In this document: positions 9,400-21,310 of the stretch, one piece after another
Position numbering within the stretch: position 1 is the first letter of the stretch
Layout of the letters: each line of letters begins with the position of its first letter
NCBI RefSeq assembly: GCF_958298935.1
Contig: NC_084929.1
Span: 31,685,501 to 31,749,500 of the forward strand
Source: Phragmites australis
Taxonomy: Eukaryota; Streptophyta; Magnoliopsida; Poales; Poaceae
DNA: 64,000 bases
Direction: 5' to 3'
Notes under the pieces: generated by a model
What the model was told of the DNA's origin: nothing
Seen by the model: only the letters and a program-made list of their open reading frames with translations
Database searches by the model: none
Translations under genes and position numbers: made by a program

Positions 9400-12058
9400 C
9401 ATGGGATTTTGGCCCACCCAAAAGTCGTGCGTGCTCGTGATGTGAAGGCGATGCACGGATCGACGTGAGAGGTTCGAGTTCGCGGTAGACTCCACATGCG
9501 TGCTAACAAGACGCGGGAAGCGCACAATAATTTGCCTGCTCCGCCATCCAATCGCCCCGTTACAATCGTCAAATAAACTCTTGCAAAAGTGTCGGTCAGG
9601 CACAGAAAAAGTTTATCAGTCAGTAAATTGGTTGATAGCAATTCCGAAAAATAAAATCAGGAAGGGCGAGTGGAGTTCTGAAAAATTCCTCGTGTAATCA
9701 TGCATATGTCTTCTTCTCGTGGGGACAGATCATCACATAAGGAAAGGCATGTTTGATTCCTATCCAATATTTAATAGTGCCACAATTAACTTTAGCTGAG
9801 CCTGTATGTCATGAAAATAAAAATTGTAACGAACAAATATTTAATTATACGTGTAACAAAATTAGTTAAAAAACTAAATATAATATATATGTCAATAACT
9901 AACCAAATATGATTTATTATAGTTATAATAGTCGATTAAATAATTATTTAAAAATCTTTAAAACGTAACAAAGTTAGACTCAACAAAATAGCCTAAAATC
10001 CAAAGCGCCCATCTTCGAACTGGAATCAAGCTGAGTACAGACACGTCGATCCCGTACGGTAGTCGTCGTTTTCTGGGCCGGTATGCATCAACCTAATGGC
10101 CCCATTTATTGGTGGTTCTTTTCCTGGCATGTATTTTAAAAAATATTTCTAGTGGTATCCATCTCTCTGCGATCATTTCTTTTCTGGTAGGATTTCGTAG
10201 TGAATCACGAATCCGAGTGTCATTTTCCTGTGAGATTTCGGAAAATATTAGTTAGGTACTGCCTTTGTAGAGTACGCAACGAGTAGTGTCCTAGAGACAC
10301 ATAATTAATTTCTGTTCACTTAAAAGATAATAAGGGAATTTTGTTAGGTATCATCGTAAAAATTAAAAAATATTATCAGTGTGAGGATGATACATAGTTT
10401 TTCAATATAAACACTTTTATGATGATATTTATCTAATTTTGCTAAGATAATAAAAAAAACCCGGTTAGATGAGATTTCCAATAACGTGGCTCGGGATATT
10501 AAAAAATAATTGAAACGATCGAAGCTTACTTGATACTCCATTCTGTTCTCTCTCGCTTTTTTTCCTTCATGTTTATGTAATAACTGGTCCGTGTATTGCA
10601 TGCACCTACCGGCCAGCCAATAAATAATTTATGAGGTTTGGACAAATTTAGGTTGGAGTTTGGTTTGGCACTTTGTAACGTATCCTGATTACACTGTTTT
10701 TTTGTAATTAACCGTTAGTTGATGCTTGGTTCAGTTACTCTGTAATAAAAAAAACCAGGGAATTGGATAACAATCCCATAGAAAGCTGATTACGGTCGAC
10801 TTTGGATGGGATTCAATATAATTACGTCGTAGAGCACCCGTTCTCGAACATGATCACAATTTCCCTCTTTTCCTCCCACCACATGATGGAGCGATGGTGG
10901 CGTGGATCGACGAGCACATGAAGGAGGCGGCAGCGTGGACTGATGAGCGCGACAACTGACTTGGCGTGGCCCGGCAAGGACGGGCAGGGAGGAGAAGGTG
11001 GATCTGGTGGGCGAGCTAGGTGTTAGACGGCGAGCTCATGGTGTAAGCCGGCGAGCGTAGGCGATAAGGATTAGGTGAATCTAGTCGGTCGACAAAGAGG
11101 TGGTGGATCTGATCAGCAAACATTGCTAGCTTAGCAAGATTTTATCATATTCATTCGATAACAACGCTCTTCTAGCTCATTCAAATCTCTATGTACCGAG
11201 TTTATGTTTAATATTATCACATTTAATATTTATATTTTTATTATAATATACGTACACTAGTAACAGTGACGTTCTAGTTAAATGTTTTTCTTAAAGAGTT
11301 ACTTGACAAAAGAGAAATATGGATGATCAGATCCATGTTTGTGAATGTGATGGTGTGGCCACACGTTAACTTGTCAGCCGCCGGGCCCAACCCCTGCCTG
11401 TCATGGGCCCTGAGCCATGTAGTCGTGTACCCTTTGCGTGTGCGCTGTCCTCGACACGGCTTCATCCGCTACGACATGTACACAAACGAAATTATCACAA
11501 GCAGGAACGTTTCCTTTCGGAAAACAATCATGACGGACACTGCTTCCGAATGTATAAACCTTTCGGGTTTTGAAAAGCTGATTCAAATCGGACAGGCAAG
11601 ATTTAACTTTTTTTAAAAAATAGATATAACATATAGACACACATACACACACGTGTATCATCACACATGTACTCAAACAGTCGCGGAAACACGATTGATC
11701 TTTAATCTAGCTCATTAATACTAGTTATTGGTTTTTGTCATCTCAAATAAAAATATGTAACTGGTTTTCATAAATTAAATAGATCTCCTACTTATCCATA
11801 TAATATATGAGTATGTATATACGGTTTGCCCTTGCACTGAGCAAAAAGTGGAGGGCATTTTGGTCATTGCAGTGTACGCCGCCCTCGTATATGTACGGAC
11901 GTTCCGAACAACCGATGTACACGGGGTGGCTAAGCTACGAGCTATCCATCCACCTCGCTCCTCACGCGACTCCCGACACGCCCTTCGCTTCCCCAGGCTC
12001 ATGTCCTCCTCTGCTGCTGCGGCATCCACGGCCAGCTCGACGGCGCAGCTGCACCGCC
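9400..12058. other. Intergenic region and CNGC upstream DNA
   Basis: AT-rich sequence with MITE-like stretches near 9740-10000 and 10320-10450 whose ends I could not fix. A short GC-rich block at 10870-11110 has no recognisable protein. A TATA-rich run at about 11797-11815 (ATATAATATATGAG) lies some 245 bp before the CNGC start codon and could serve as its promoter. Confidence 0.4.
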
Positions 12059-15000
12059 ATGTCAAGTGATCTCTCCACGCGCTCGTGTCCTTCCTCCTCC
12101 TCCGCGTCCCCTTCCGATGACGCTCGGCGGAGGGACCATGGAGAGGCGCCGCGACGACGGGAAGATCAGGTGAACGACGCCGGCGGCGCCAGCAGCAAGG
12201 GCCGTCGAGGGCGGCGGCGCCTGCGTCTTCGGGTACCGTGGCGCCTCGGCCTCGGCGCGACGTGGGCGCTGGACCCGCGGGCGAGGTGGGTCCGGGAGTG
12301 GAACCGCGCCTACCTCCTCGCCTGCGCGGCGGGGCTCATCGTGGATCCGCTCTTCCTGTACGCCGTGTCCGTGAGCGGCCCGCTCATGTGCGTCTTCCTC
12401 GACGGCTGGCTGGCCGCCGCGGTCACCGTGCTGCGCTGCGCGGTGGACGCCATGCACGCGTGGAATGTCGCGACGCAGCTCCGTGTCGCGCGCGCCCCGG
12501 CTCGGAAGCGCGTGAGCGGCCCGGACGACGAGGAGCAGCAGGCGGCCGCGGAGGAGGAGGAGGAGGGCGCCGAGGCGGCGCGCAAGGTCCTGCCGGGCGT
12601 GAGGTCCGGGAAAGGGATGGTGCTGGACTTCTTCGTCATCCTCCCCGTGATGCAGGTGCACGATTAGTTTATACTCACTAATCACTGTTCATGCTTGTTT
12701 AAACCTTTTTTAAGGATTCATTTGATTAAACTTGGTCAACTAATCATGGCTACAACCATTTGCTTTAATAAGTGAGCATATTTAGGTATTTGGCGTTGCC
12801 ATCATGCCATATTGCCATGGCATCAAATCTTCAACATTTTTTCCCTGAAAACTAGAGTGTATTTTGTTGTTTGGTCAGATCACAGATACTCTGCGCGATG
12901 ATATATACTTTGGTTCTTTCTTTGCAAAAGAATCTACAATTTGGTTTAGTTAGGTGATTAAGTTAAGTTTTTAGACAAATTTGCATGATTTCTGTCTCTT
13001 TATTGTTCAACTGTTGTTGCTTTAAACTGTGTGATATTGCTTTTTTTTTTTGGCTCACATAAATATATATGATGCATTACCGGAACATTTTTTCTTTATC
13101 TAAAAAAGTACATGATGCATTAGGTGCTAACTGAAGGTGACTAATTTTCTTCTCTCAATAATTGGGCATGTGATGGATTTGCATGTTTTATAGTGTTTGG
13201 TTCATTGCCATGACTAGTGGCACTCAAATTGATAAGTGTCATACCGTACAGGTCCTTGACTCATTGCAGGGCTTATCAACTTTTGGTCACCTAGTACTCA
13301 TTTCAATGATAAGATTAAAAAACGCACAAAATTTAACTTAAAAAGTTTTTTTTATACCCGGGGGGGGGGGGACTTGGTTAGTGTTCGTCGGCAGTTTAGA
13401 CTTTAGAGGACAAAAGATAAAATATTTCGTAAAGGCAAAAAAAGAAAAACTACTTGGTAGTATCCTAATCGTAGTCAGCGAGATTTGAACCATAACCATT
13501 TAACGGCACAACATGGGTGATATACTAATACACAGGTGCTGATTGGAGCAGCAGTCAAGCAATCAGTTGGCAAATAATTTAGTCTTGCAGCGGCATCCTA
13601 CTCAAATCGAGAAAGTGAAACTGCACGTAGAAAACACAATTCAGCAGGGCATCCAGATTGTCCTGTATCGGTTTTGCAACGTGCTGTTGTATTGCAGAGG
13701 GCACGATTTAGAGGCACATATATATATTTATTTACATCACTATAGCCATAGACTCACACAATGCACCACAGCAATTTGGAGTTTTCCAAGTTGTCTACCT
13801 TTTTGTTTGTGTCCGGCCATACTAGGCCCGGTATGACAACTACACTAGTTACCATTTTTTCGCGTTGCTAAGGTGATCGAGCTAGCACTGTACAAGTGTA
13901 CGAGCACAGCAACGTGCTCGGCATGTCAGGCTGCACAGATGAACGACCGAGTGGGGCATGCATGCGTGCGTGCCTTCAAGTTTCTGTTTGTCAGAATGCA
14001 CATTATTCGGCACAGCATCTGCATGTGGCGCTGCAGGCTCAAGCTGCAGCCATTGGTATGTACGTATGCGCCACCGTGTCCAACTATCCATGCATCCGAA
14101 CGTAATCGCCGATGGGGCCACGGCTATCTTTTTTTTGTTACTCGTCGCTCCAACTCGTGCCTGTTCCGGCCGTGTGCTGACGGTGTATATGCACGCAGGT
14201 GGTCATGTGGGTGGCGGCGCCGGCGATGATCCGCGCGGGGTCGACGACGTCGGTGATGACGGTGCTGCTGGTGACGTTCCTGCTCGAGTACCTGCCCAAG
14301 ATCTACCACGCGGCGCGCTTCCTCCGCCGGATGCAGGGCGGGTCCGGTCACGTCTTCGGCACCATCTGGTGGGGCATCGCACTCAACCTCATGGCCTACT
14401 TCGTCGCCGCCCATGTCAGTGCTCCTCCTCCCTCTGCGCCACACATGCACGCAGCAGCTAGCATTGGATGCATTGCCTAACGAACATGCTAGTATTGGTT
14501 CGCAGGCTGTGGGCGCGTGCTGGTACCTGCTCGGCGTCCAGAGGGCCACCAAGTGCCTGAAGGAGCAGTGCCACCAGCTGCCCGGGTGCGCGCCCAGGGC
14601 GTTGGCCTGCGCCGCCCCGCTGTACTACGGTGGCGCCGCCGCAGCGCCCCTCGGCGGCGACAGGCTCGCCTGGGCCCAGAACGCGCAGGCCAGGGGCATG
14701 TGCCTCGCCAGCGGCGACAACTACCAGTACGGGGCGTACAAGTGGACCGTCATGCTCGTGGCCAACCCGAGCCGGCTGGAGCGGATGCTGCTCCCCATCT
14801 TCTGGGGCCTCATGACGCTCAGCACTTTCGGAAATCTGGAGAGCACGACGGAGTGGCTGGAGATCGTGTTCAACATCATCACCATCACGGGGGGGCTGAT
14901 CCTCGTCACCATGCTCATCGGCAACATCAAGGTGTTTCTGAACGCGACGACGTCCAAGAAGCAGGCGATGCACACGCGGCTGCGGAGCGTGGAGTGGTGG

Positions 15001-15865
15001 ATGAAGCGCAAGAACCTGCCGCAGAGCTTCCGGCACCGGGTGCGGCAGTTCGAGCGGCAGCGGTGGGCGGCCACGCGCGGCGTCGACGAGTGCCAGATCG
15101 TGCGCGACCTCCCCGAGGGCCTCCGCCGGGACATCAAGTACCACCTCTGCCTCGACCTCGTCCGCCAGGTGCCGCTCTTCCAGCACATGGACGACCTCGT
15201 CCTCGAGAACATCTGCGACAGGGTCAAGTCGCTCATCTTCCCCAAAGGAGAAACCGTAAGTTGCAGTCAGTGATGAAATAGCCGCAAACGCACTGCAAGA
15301 CTGCAATACCGGTCGATCTGAAACTGTTCTTGGTGGCATTTGACTGTAACAGATCGTGAGGGAGGGGGACCCGGTGCAGAGGATGCTGTTCATCGTGCGG
15401 GGGCACCTGCAGTGCAGCCAGGTGCTGCGGAACGGCGCGACGAGCTGCTGCATGCTGGGGCCGGGCAACTTCAGCGGCGATGAGCTACTGTCGTGGTGCC
15501 TGCGCAGGCCGTTCCGGGAGCGGCTGCCGGCGTCGTCGGCGACGCTCGTGACGCTGGAGAGCACAGAGGCGTTCGGGCTGGACGCCGCCGACGTCAAGTA
15601 CGTGACGCAGCACTTCCGGTACACGTTCACCAACGACAAGGTGCGCCGCAGCGCGCGCTACTACTCGCCCGGGTGGCGCACCTGGGCGGCCGTCGCGGTG
15701 CAGCTCGCGTGGCGCCGGTACAAGCACCGCAAGACGCTCGCGTCGCTCTCGTTCATCCGCCCGCGCCGGCCGCTGTCCCGGTGCTCGTCGCTCGGGGAGG
15801 AGAAGCTCCGGCTGTACACCGCAATCCTCACCTCGCCCAAGCCCAACCAGGACGACGACTTCTGA
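12059..15865 (+). CDS. Cyclic-nucleotide-gated ion channel, CNGC4-like (group IV)
   Basis: A plasma-membrane Ca2+/cation channel subunit of the CNGC2/CNGC4 group, linked in Arabidopsis to immune Ca2+ signalling. Exons: 12059-12655, 14199-14414, 14506-15255, 15353-15865, all phase 0, giving 691 aa; Arabidopsis CNGC4 is about that length. In order: a basic Ser/Arg-rich cytosolic N-terminus; S1 to S3 in exon 1 and early exon 2; S4 (EYLPKIYHAARFLRR); S5; pore with filter TFGNL at about residues 378-382 and LMTLSTFGNLEST around it; S6; C-linker with WWMKRKNLP and RRDIKYHLCLDLVRQVPLF; cyclic-nucleotide-binding domain with the phosphate-binding cassette near 561-570 (FSGDELLSWC); and an IQ calmodulin site near 637-647 (VQLAWRRYKHR). 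An Asp/Glu-rich loop (EEEEEGAE) in exon 1 is unusual. The start at 12059 is chosen because the upstream frame has no family character. Confidence 0.9.
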
Positions 15866-16790
15866 GCCTTTTGAGGCCGCCTCGTCCATGCAGACCGAAC
15901 GACATGGTGGATGGTGCCATGCTCCTGCTCGAGACACATCGCAAGTTGTCCCATTATCGACTTAATTTTTGCCATGTGTCGTATGATTGGAAGGGTCCAA
16001 GGAAGTTGTAAAGCGGGAAAGGTCTGGTAGAATTTTCTTCCGATGTGTCGGTGTCCTTGCAGCATGAAACTTTGTGAATGATGTACATATATATTCAGAT
16101 GAGGATATTTGCTTTAAAATCCTTTCTTTCAAGAATCATGACCTAACCATAACTCAACCTAGATTATACTAAGGGTATGATTCATGAAGAATCGAATGCT
16201 TGGATGCCGAGATCAACAAATTTCGACTCAAATGCTGCGCTTGGGCTCACGTCGCTCGCGTGGCCAACTCAGGGGCGACAAAGGATCCCCGCACCGGGCC
16301 ACCACCATCCATTTTGGTGCATCCACCACCGACACTGTTGTCCAACGGTGGTGGTGGCGGTATGTGATGGAGCCAAGCAACCTCCATCGTGATCAGTATC
16401 GTCCTTTTCCCTGCATGTGGGCTACTTGAGTCCTTCTTCCTAAGCACGGCCTGACATGAAAAGTAGGAGAATGCGTTATCTTAACAGGTTCTAGCAATTC
16501 AGAGTAATAAATTTGGCCAGAGGTGGAGAATTTAGATAAGAACATGGATCCCGCAAGAACCAAATCAGCACAAACCCCAGAGGGAAAAACTAAGCTAACT
16601 ATTGGTAGGATAATGTCTTAGTTAATTTTACAACAGCCGCAGCCAATTCTGTTATAGGTTACAATTCCAGTTGCTGTAAAGTGCAAACGACAATATGAAA
16701 ACGTAAATAGTAAATGCATAAGCAATATTCTAATAGTGAAAACAGAAGAAAAAAAAATAACAGTCATCCGATTCTATGATGTCCCTTGAG
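15866..16790. other. CNGC 3' UTR and intergenic DNA
   Basis: The CNGC 3' UTR probably ends within about 250 bp (near 16080-16130, in AT-rich DNA). The rest has no supported feature. Part of 16450-16790 may be the terminal repeat of the adjacent minus-strand gypsy element, but no matching second LTR was found. Confidence 0.4.
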
Positions 16791-16797
16791 AGTCATC

Positions 16798-18680
16798 AGA
16801 TGAAGCCTTCGCTACTTGAACCATTGTTGTCATCATCGTCTTGACTAAACTTTCTGAATTTGAAAAAGACCTTATGAATGAAAGGTACATCTTCCCAGGT
16901 AGTGTCCTTCGGCGACAGATTTAGCCATTGTATCAACCGCTGCGCTATTGGCTCGCCCCTTCTCGGCATAACTCTTTTGTTCAGAATAGCAACTGGTTTA
17001 GTTTTCAATTTCCCATCTTCCCGCACTAAAGGCATGCCAGGCAATGGAATAGCTCGCCCTCCAACATGTTTCTTCAACTAATTAACGTGGAAGACATGAT
17101 ATATAGTTGAGTCTTCTGGTAGCAGGAGTTTGTAAGATACTTGTCCAAATTTCTCTAGGATTCTAAATAGTCCATAATATTTTGACCTGAGTTTTAGAGA
17201 TCCCCTAAGTCCCATAGTATTTTGTCGGTATGGTTGTACCTTTAGGTAAACCATGTCCCTAATTTTAAAGATTCTCTCACTCCTCTTCTTGTCACCATAA
17301 TTCTTCATCCTTTCTTGTGCTTATGCAGGTTTTTCTTTAGCTCTTTCAACATATCTTATCTCTGTGATAATGTGACTTTTGCCTCATCAGATACATTGCA
17401 TGGTATAGAGAATTCCCCAATTTAAAGGGGGAGGATACCCATATAGTGCTTGAAATGGTATAACCTTCAAGGAGGTGTGATAAGAGGTGTTATATCACCA
17501 CTCAGCTATGGGCAGCCAAGCATACCACTCTTTACGTTCAATAAAAACCATATTTCTGATATAAGCCTCTAAGCACTGGTTTACCCTTTCAGTCTGGCCG
17601 TCAGTTTGTGATTGATGAGCTATAATGAACCTCAAATCAACCGCTTCGAACACTTGAATATTTCATGGAATAGCTTACTAGTAAAGATCATGTTCCTATC
17701 ACTTATAATTGAAAGTGGGACTCCATGTAACTTAAACACATAGTCTAAGAAGAGCTGAGCTACCTGTTGGACTGTGTATGGATGTGCTAAAGCCATAAAA
17801 TGTGCATACTTTGTCAATCTATCCACCACTACAAGTATCACAACCCTTCCCTTGGATTTAGGCAAGCCCTCAATAAAATCCATGCTCAAATGAGGCCAAG
17901 CCAAATCTAGAACTTCCAATGGATTCAGCAGCCCTGGTAATCTCACATGTTCAGACTTTGTGATCTAGCAAACTAGGCACTTGGCTATGAATTCTTCTAT
18001 CTGAGTCATCATCTTTGGCCAGTAAAAATCCTCTTGAGCCTATGATAGGTTGCTCTCATCCCTGAGTGTTCACCCATGGCCGAGGCATGAAAAATATTGA
18101 TGAGTTATTCCCTCATATCTACTCTCCCCCACATGAATCCTCCTCATAAATTTGATAATTTCATCCTCTACTGTCATCATACCTCCTGGTTTAGCTCCCA
18201 AGTTGTCAAGTTTCAAGATTTTGTGACATTGGGCTTCATATTCATAACTGAGCCTTACATCATTAATCCATTTAGGTGTGAGAGCAGTGATGGTTGAACA
18301 TGAGGCTCCTTTCCTAGATAGGGCATCAACAACTAGGTTTTCCTTCCCCTTCTTGTATTCTACCACATAGTCAAACTCTAGTAATTTGAGCAAGAGCTTG
18401 TGTTGAATTCCATCCATGAGCCTCTAGGTAGTAATGTACTTCAGACTTTGTTGGTCAGTTTTAATGATCAATTTGTTGCCCAACAAGTAGTGCCTCTATT
18501 TCCTTAAAGCTTCCAAAATGGCTAAAACCTCCTTGTCATATATTGATAGAGCAAATGCCTTTGGACTAGGAGTCTTGCTAAAATATGCTATGAGTCTTCC
18601 TAGCTGCATCAATACAACTCCTATCCCAATTTGGCATCAATCAGACTCTAATGTGAAAGGTAATTAAAATCTGGTAATTC
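16798..18680 (-). mobile_element. Ty3/gypsy retrotransposon remnant (RNase H, integrase, C-terminal region)
   Basis: Read on the minus strand, the fragments follow the order of a gypsy pol gene. RNase H lies at about 18660-18300, including LLLKLLEFDYVVEYKKGKEN and DALSRKG. The integrase zinc-finger/core region lies at 18110-17640, including HLSMDFIEGLPKS, VVVDRLTKYAHFMAL and LHGVPLSIISDRN. A C-terminal region lies at 17308-17078 (MVYLKVQPYRQ, KYYGLFRILEKFGQVSYKL), and a chromodomain-like tail at 17077-16798. In-frame stops separate the blocks. Gag, protease and most of RT are missing on the right side, where a MULE-like element begins at 18699. It is a dead fragment and no LTR pair is seen. 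Confidence 0.85.
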
Positions 18681-18698
18681 CAACACGAGACAAGTAAG

Positions 18699-20471
18699 AG
18701 AAAATTCCCTTTATGCTATTGGACCTTAAAATTTTGTCTTATGTGTCATCCAAAATCTAGAGTTCTCTTCTCTGCCTCTAGATCTAATTTCTCATCCCTT
18801 ATGTGCCACTTCCGTCAGTTGCCTGCTATCCCACCTTGAAGTGATGCTTGAAAAGACATATTTGCCCCTCCAAATGAAATGAACCCAATTTTAACTAGTT
18901 CCCTTTCCTGTCATTCTTTCTCCTTGCCTTCTTCTTGTCAATGTCCAATACACCACCCATCACCATCTCCCCCTCGCCACCTCCCACCACCACACCGCCA
19001 CCTAGGGATAGCAATGGGTCGGGTCGGCTGCAAGTTGAGCCAAAACCCACCCACCACAAAACCTGACAATTAAAACTCGACCCGCACCTGAATCACTAAT
19101 AGGGTTGAAAAGTGCCCTCGCGCCCGAACTCAGCGGGGACCCAAAATGCAACAGGTACCCATTAAGCCTAAACTGCAGCACAAGCTCAAGCTTCATCAGA
19201 TCCAGATCCGTCATCGCTTCATCCATATCCACCATCGTTGAGCTTGCTCTGATCCTCTTCCTTCCCTCTCTTCTCTCCCCATCACCTCCCCTCCTCTCTT
19301 CTAGATCCGCCTTGGCTTGACGCCGGTTGCTACCTCCCCCCATCACCTCCTTAGCTCCCCTCCTCTCTCTCTCAGCCTCTCCGCCTCTTCGGAGAGGCAG
19401 CACCGATGCACATGGCCAACAACAAGGGGCGATGTGCCGGAGTGGAGCAGTGGATGGCCAACCAACGAGGATGAAGGGGCGGCGTGCTGACGTGGTCGTG
19501 TGGAGTGGTGGAGGCGTGGTCGAAGGGGCGGTGTGGTGCCATGGTCGCGTTGCATGGAGGCATCGAGGTGAGGATGAAGGGGTGGTGGTAGCGACCGATG
19601 AGTGACTGGAGTAGAGGAGGAGTGACGGCGGCAACTAAACAATGAGTTCCCCATGCCCGAGACCGAGTGGCGGCAGTGAGTTGCTTTGCGAGTGCGACTA
19701 TGCGAGGGCAGCGACAACGCAAGTGCGAGTGTGACTGTGCGACTATGGCTAGGGTAGCGGCAGGGTGAGTGGGTTGGGCTGGCGGCTAGTCAGGCAGACC
19801 TGCTGGGTTGTGCGAAGCTAACCTAGGTACAAACTCGCCCCTAACCCGCTACAATTCGGGTGCCCAACCCGTTAGACCCATGGACGGGATTTAGCACCCG
19901 AACTCGCACCCGCCTAGTAAAGAACCCACATGGACCAAAACCCCTCGATCTGGCTGCCATCCCTATCGCCACCCTCCCCTTGGTCATCGCCCCAATTGAT
20001 GTCATGTTCATCAAGCGAAGAGACATTGCCGTCGCCATTTTCTTTGTGTCCCGCCCGTCTCCACCGTCAGCCCCTGCCCATCCATCAAGTGCGTCGTCGA
20101 CGGATGGGGTGGGGAAGTAACAGGACAGGGTGGACTCAAGCACAGCTGGGGTTGGGGTTAGGGCTGCTGCTGTTACTGAGGGGGCGGCGTGGGCATTTGG
20201 GAGCTGAGGAGGTGGGCCGTGATGGCATGGAGGAGGTGATCGTATGCGGTGGAGCTAGGCGGGTTCGGTCCAGTGATGGAGAAGCAAAATGGCCAATACA
20301 ATGAAAAACTTGACAAAAATTTACGCTAAAATGGTGACGATATCTAATGGAAGTAAAAGAAGTAGCACATAAGGGGCGAGAAATTAGATCTGGTGGTAGT
20401 GAAGGGAACACTAGATTTTTATGGCACATAAGGCAAAAGTTTAATTTTCAATGGCATACGAGGAATTTTCT
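18699..20471. mobile_element. MULE-like non-autonomous DNA transposon with long TIRs
   Basis: Terminal inverted repeats of about 113 bp: 18699-18812 pairs with 20359-20471. Shared blocks include AGAAAATTCC, CTTATGTG, TCTAGATCTAATTTCTC and CCTTATGTG. Long AT-rich TIRs starting AATTCC/AATTGCC-like are typical of Mutator-like elements. I could not find a clean 9-bp target duplication (flanks ACAAGTAAG and TAAGAAGTA are only loosely similar). No transposase is encoded. The interior outside the nested hAT-like element (18813-18994 and 19974-20358) is GC-richer than the TIRs and could be captured host sequence. Confidence 0.7.
19003..19965. mobile_element. hAT-like non-autonomous element nested in the MULE-like element
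   Basis: The ends are TAGGGATAGCAA at the left and, inverted, TAGGGATGGCAG at the right: short, near-identical terminal inverted repeats of the grass hAT style. Flanking 8-mers CCGCCACC (18995-19002) and TCGCCACC (19966-19973) differ at one base, fitting an 8-bp hAT target duplication. At 963 bp it carries GC-rich open frames but no recognisable transposase. It must have inserted after the MULE-like element. Confidence 0.7.
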
Positions 20472-21044
20472 TAAGAAGTAAATGGTTGTGGCTGCATGAG
20501 GTGACGATGACAGGAGCAGGACGAAGAGGAGGGGATAAACCTCCGGTCTTCTCCCATTTCAATCCATGATTTTTCACCCATTTCATGTGCTAATGTTTAA
20601 CCCTATCCTAAACTATTCCGACCCGATAATAAAGCAACACAATCCAATTTTCAGTTGAAACCACTTCAACCCAACCCAAAGGAACCCGTATAAAGACCCA
20701 ACCCATTAAACCCAAATGAACCCAACCCATTAGTAGGCTTACCTAGAGGCGATGTTGTGGTATTCGCTACCTACTCCAGAAGGTTCTTCAGGTGAAAATC
20801 CAATTCTTATCTTTGGAATGGGCGGCGATGACATCCCTTAGGGTCGTGCCCTACTTGTAGGCATCGTTTGGAAGTTACATTCCCCGCATTTTCAGGTGAC
20901 TACCGGATTTGGTCCGATTTCTTTTTTGCTTTTGCGGTGTTGTGGATCTCTTGTTTAATTTAGCTAGTTAGTTGGTCGTGTTTGGGTTATTCTTACTGCG
21001 TTTTTGTCTAGTCTAGCTAGTTAGATTGCCCGCTATGTGAGAGA
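20472..21044. other. Intergenic, no supported gene
   Basis: Sequence between the MULE-like element and the tandem repeat. The stretch at about 20640-20750 is rich in AACCCATT/AACCCAAC motifs and looks like the end of a further repetitive element; its limits are unclear. Confidence 0.35.
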
Positions 21045-21310
21045 TTTTATTTTATTAATAAACTAGACAGCTCTACTTCCGGATCGGTTAAAAAAACAAA
21101 TGTTGCGCTTGGCATGCGAACGTGCCCCAGCCCCGGCGTGTCGGGTTTTATTATTATTAATAAACTAACAGCTCTACTTCCTGAACGATTAAAAAAACAA
21201 ATGCAGCGCTTGGCATGCGAACGCGGGTTTTATTATTATTAATAAACGAGACAGCTCTACTTCTGATCGGTTAAAAAAAAAGCAAATACTGCGCTTGGCA
21301 TGCGAACGTG
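21045..21310 (+). repeat. Three-copy tandem repeat upstream of the LPAT gene
   Basis: Three diverged direct copies at about 21045-21126, 21146-21222 and 21227-21310. Each runs TTTTATTA(TTA)TTAATAAAC, ACAGCTCTACTTC, CGGTTAAAAAA, GCGCTTGGCATGCGAACG. Unit spacing is about 100 and 80 bp. Copy 3 ends about 60-70 bp before the start of the GC-rich LPAT leader region. Confidence 0.85.

Noticed and set aside
14458..15639. 393-codon open frame on the minus strand
   Set aside because: It is exactly antisense to CNGC exons 3-4, low-complexity His/Glu/Arg-rich, with no domain; it is a GC-driven shadow.
18679..20490. 9-bp target-site duplication for the MULE-like element
   Set aside because: Flanking 9-mers at the best-aligned TIR ends do not match well enough to claim a duplication.
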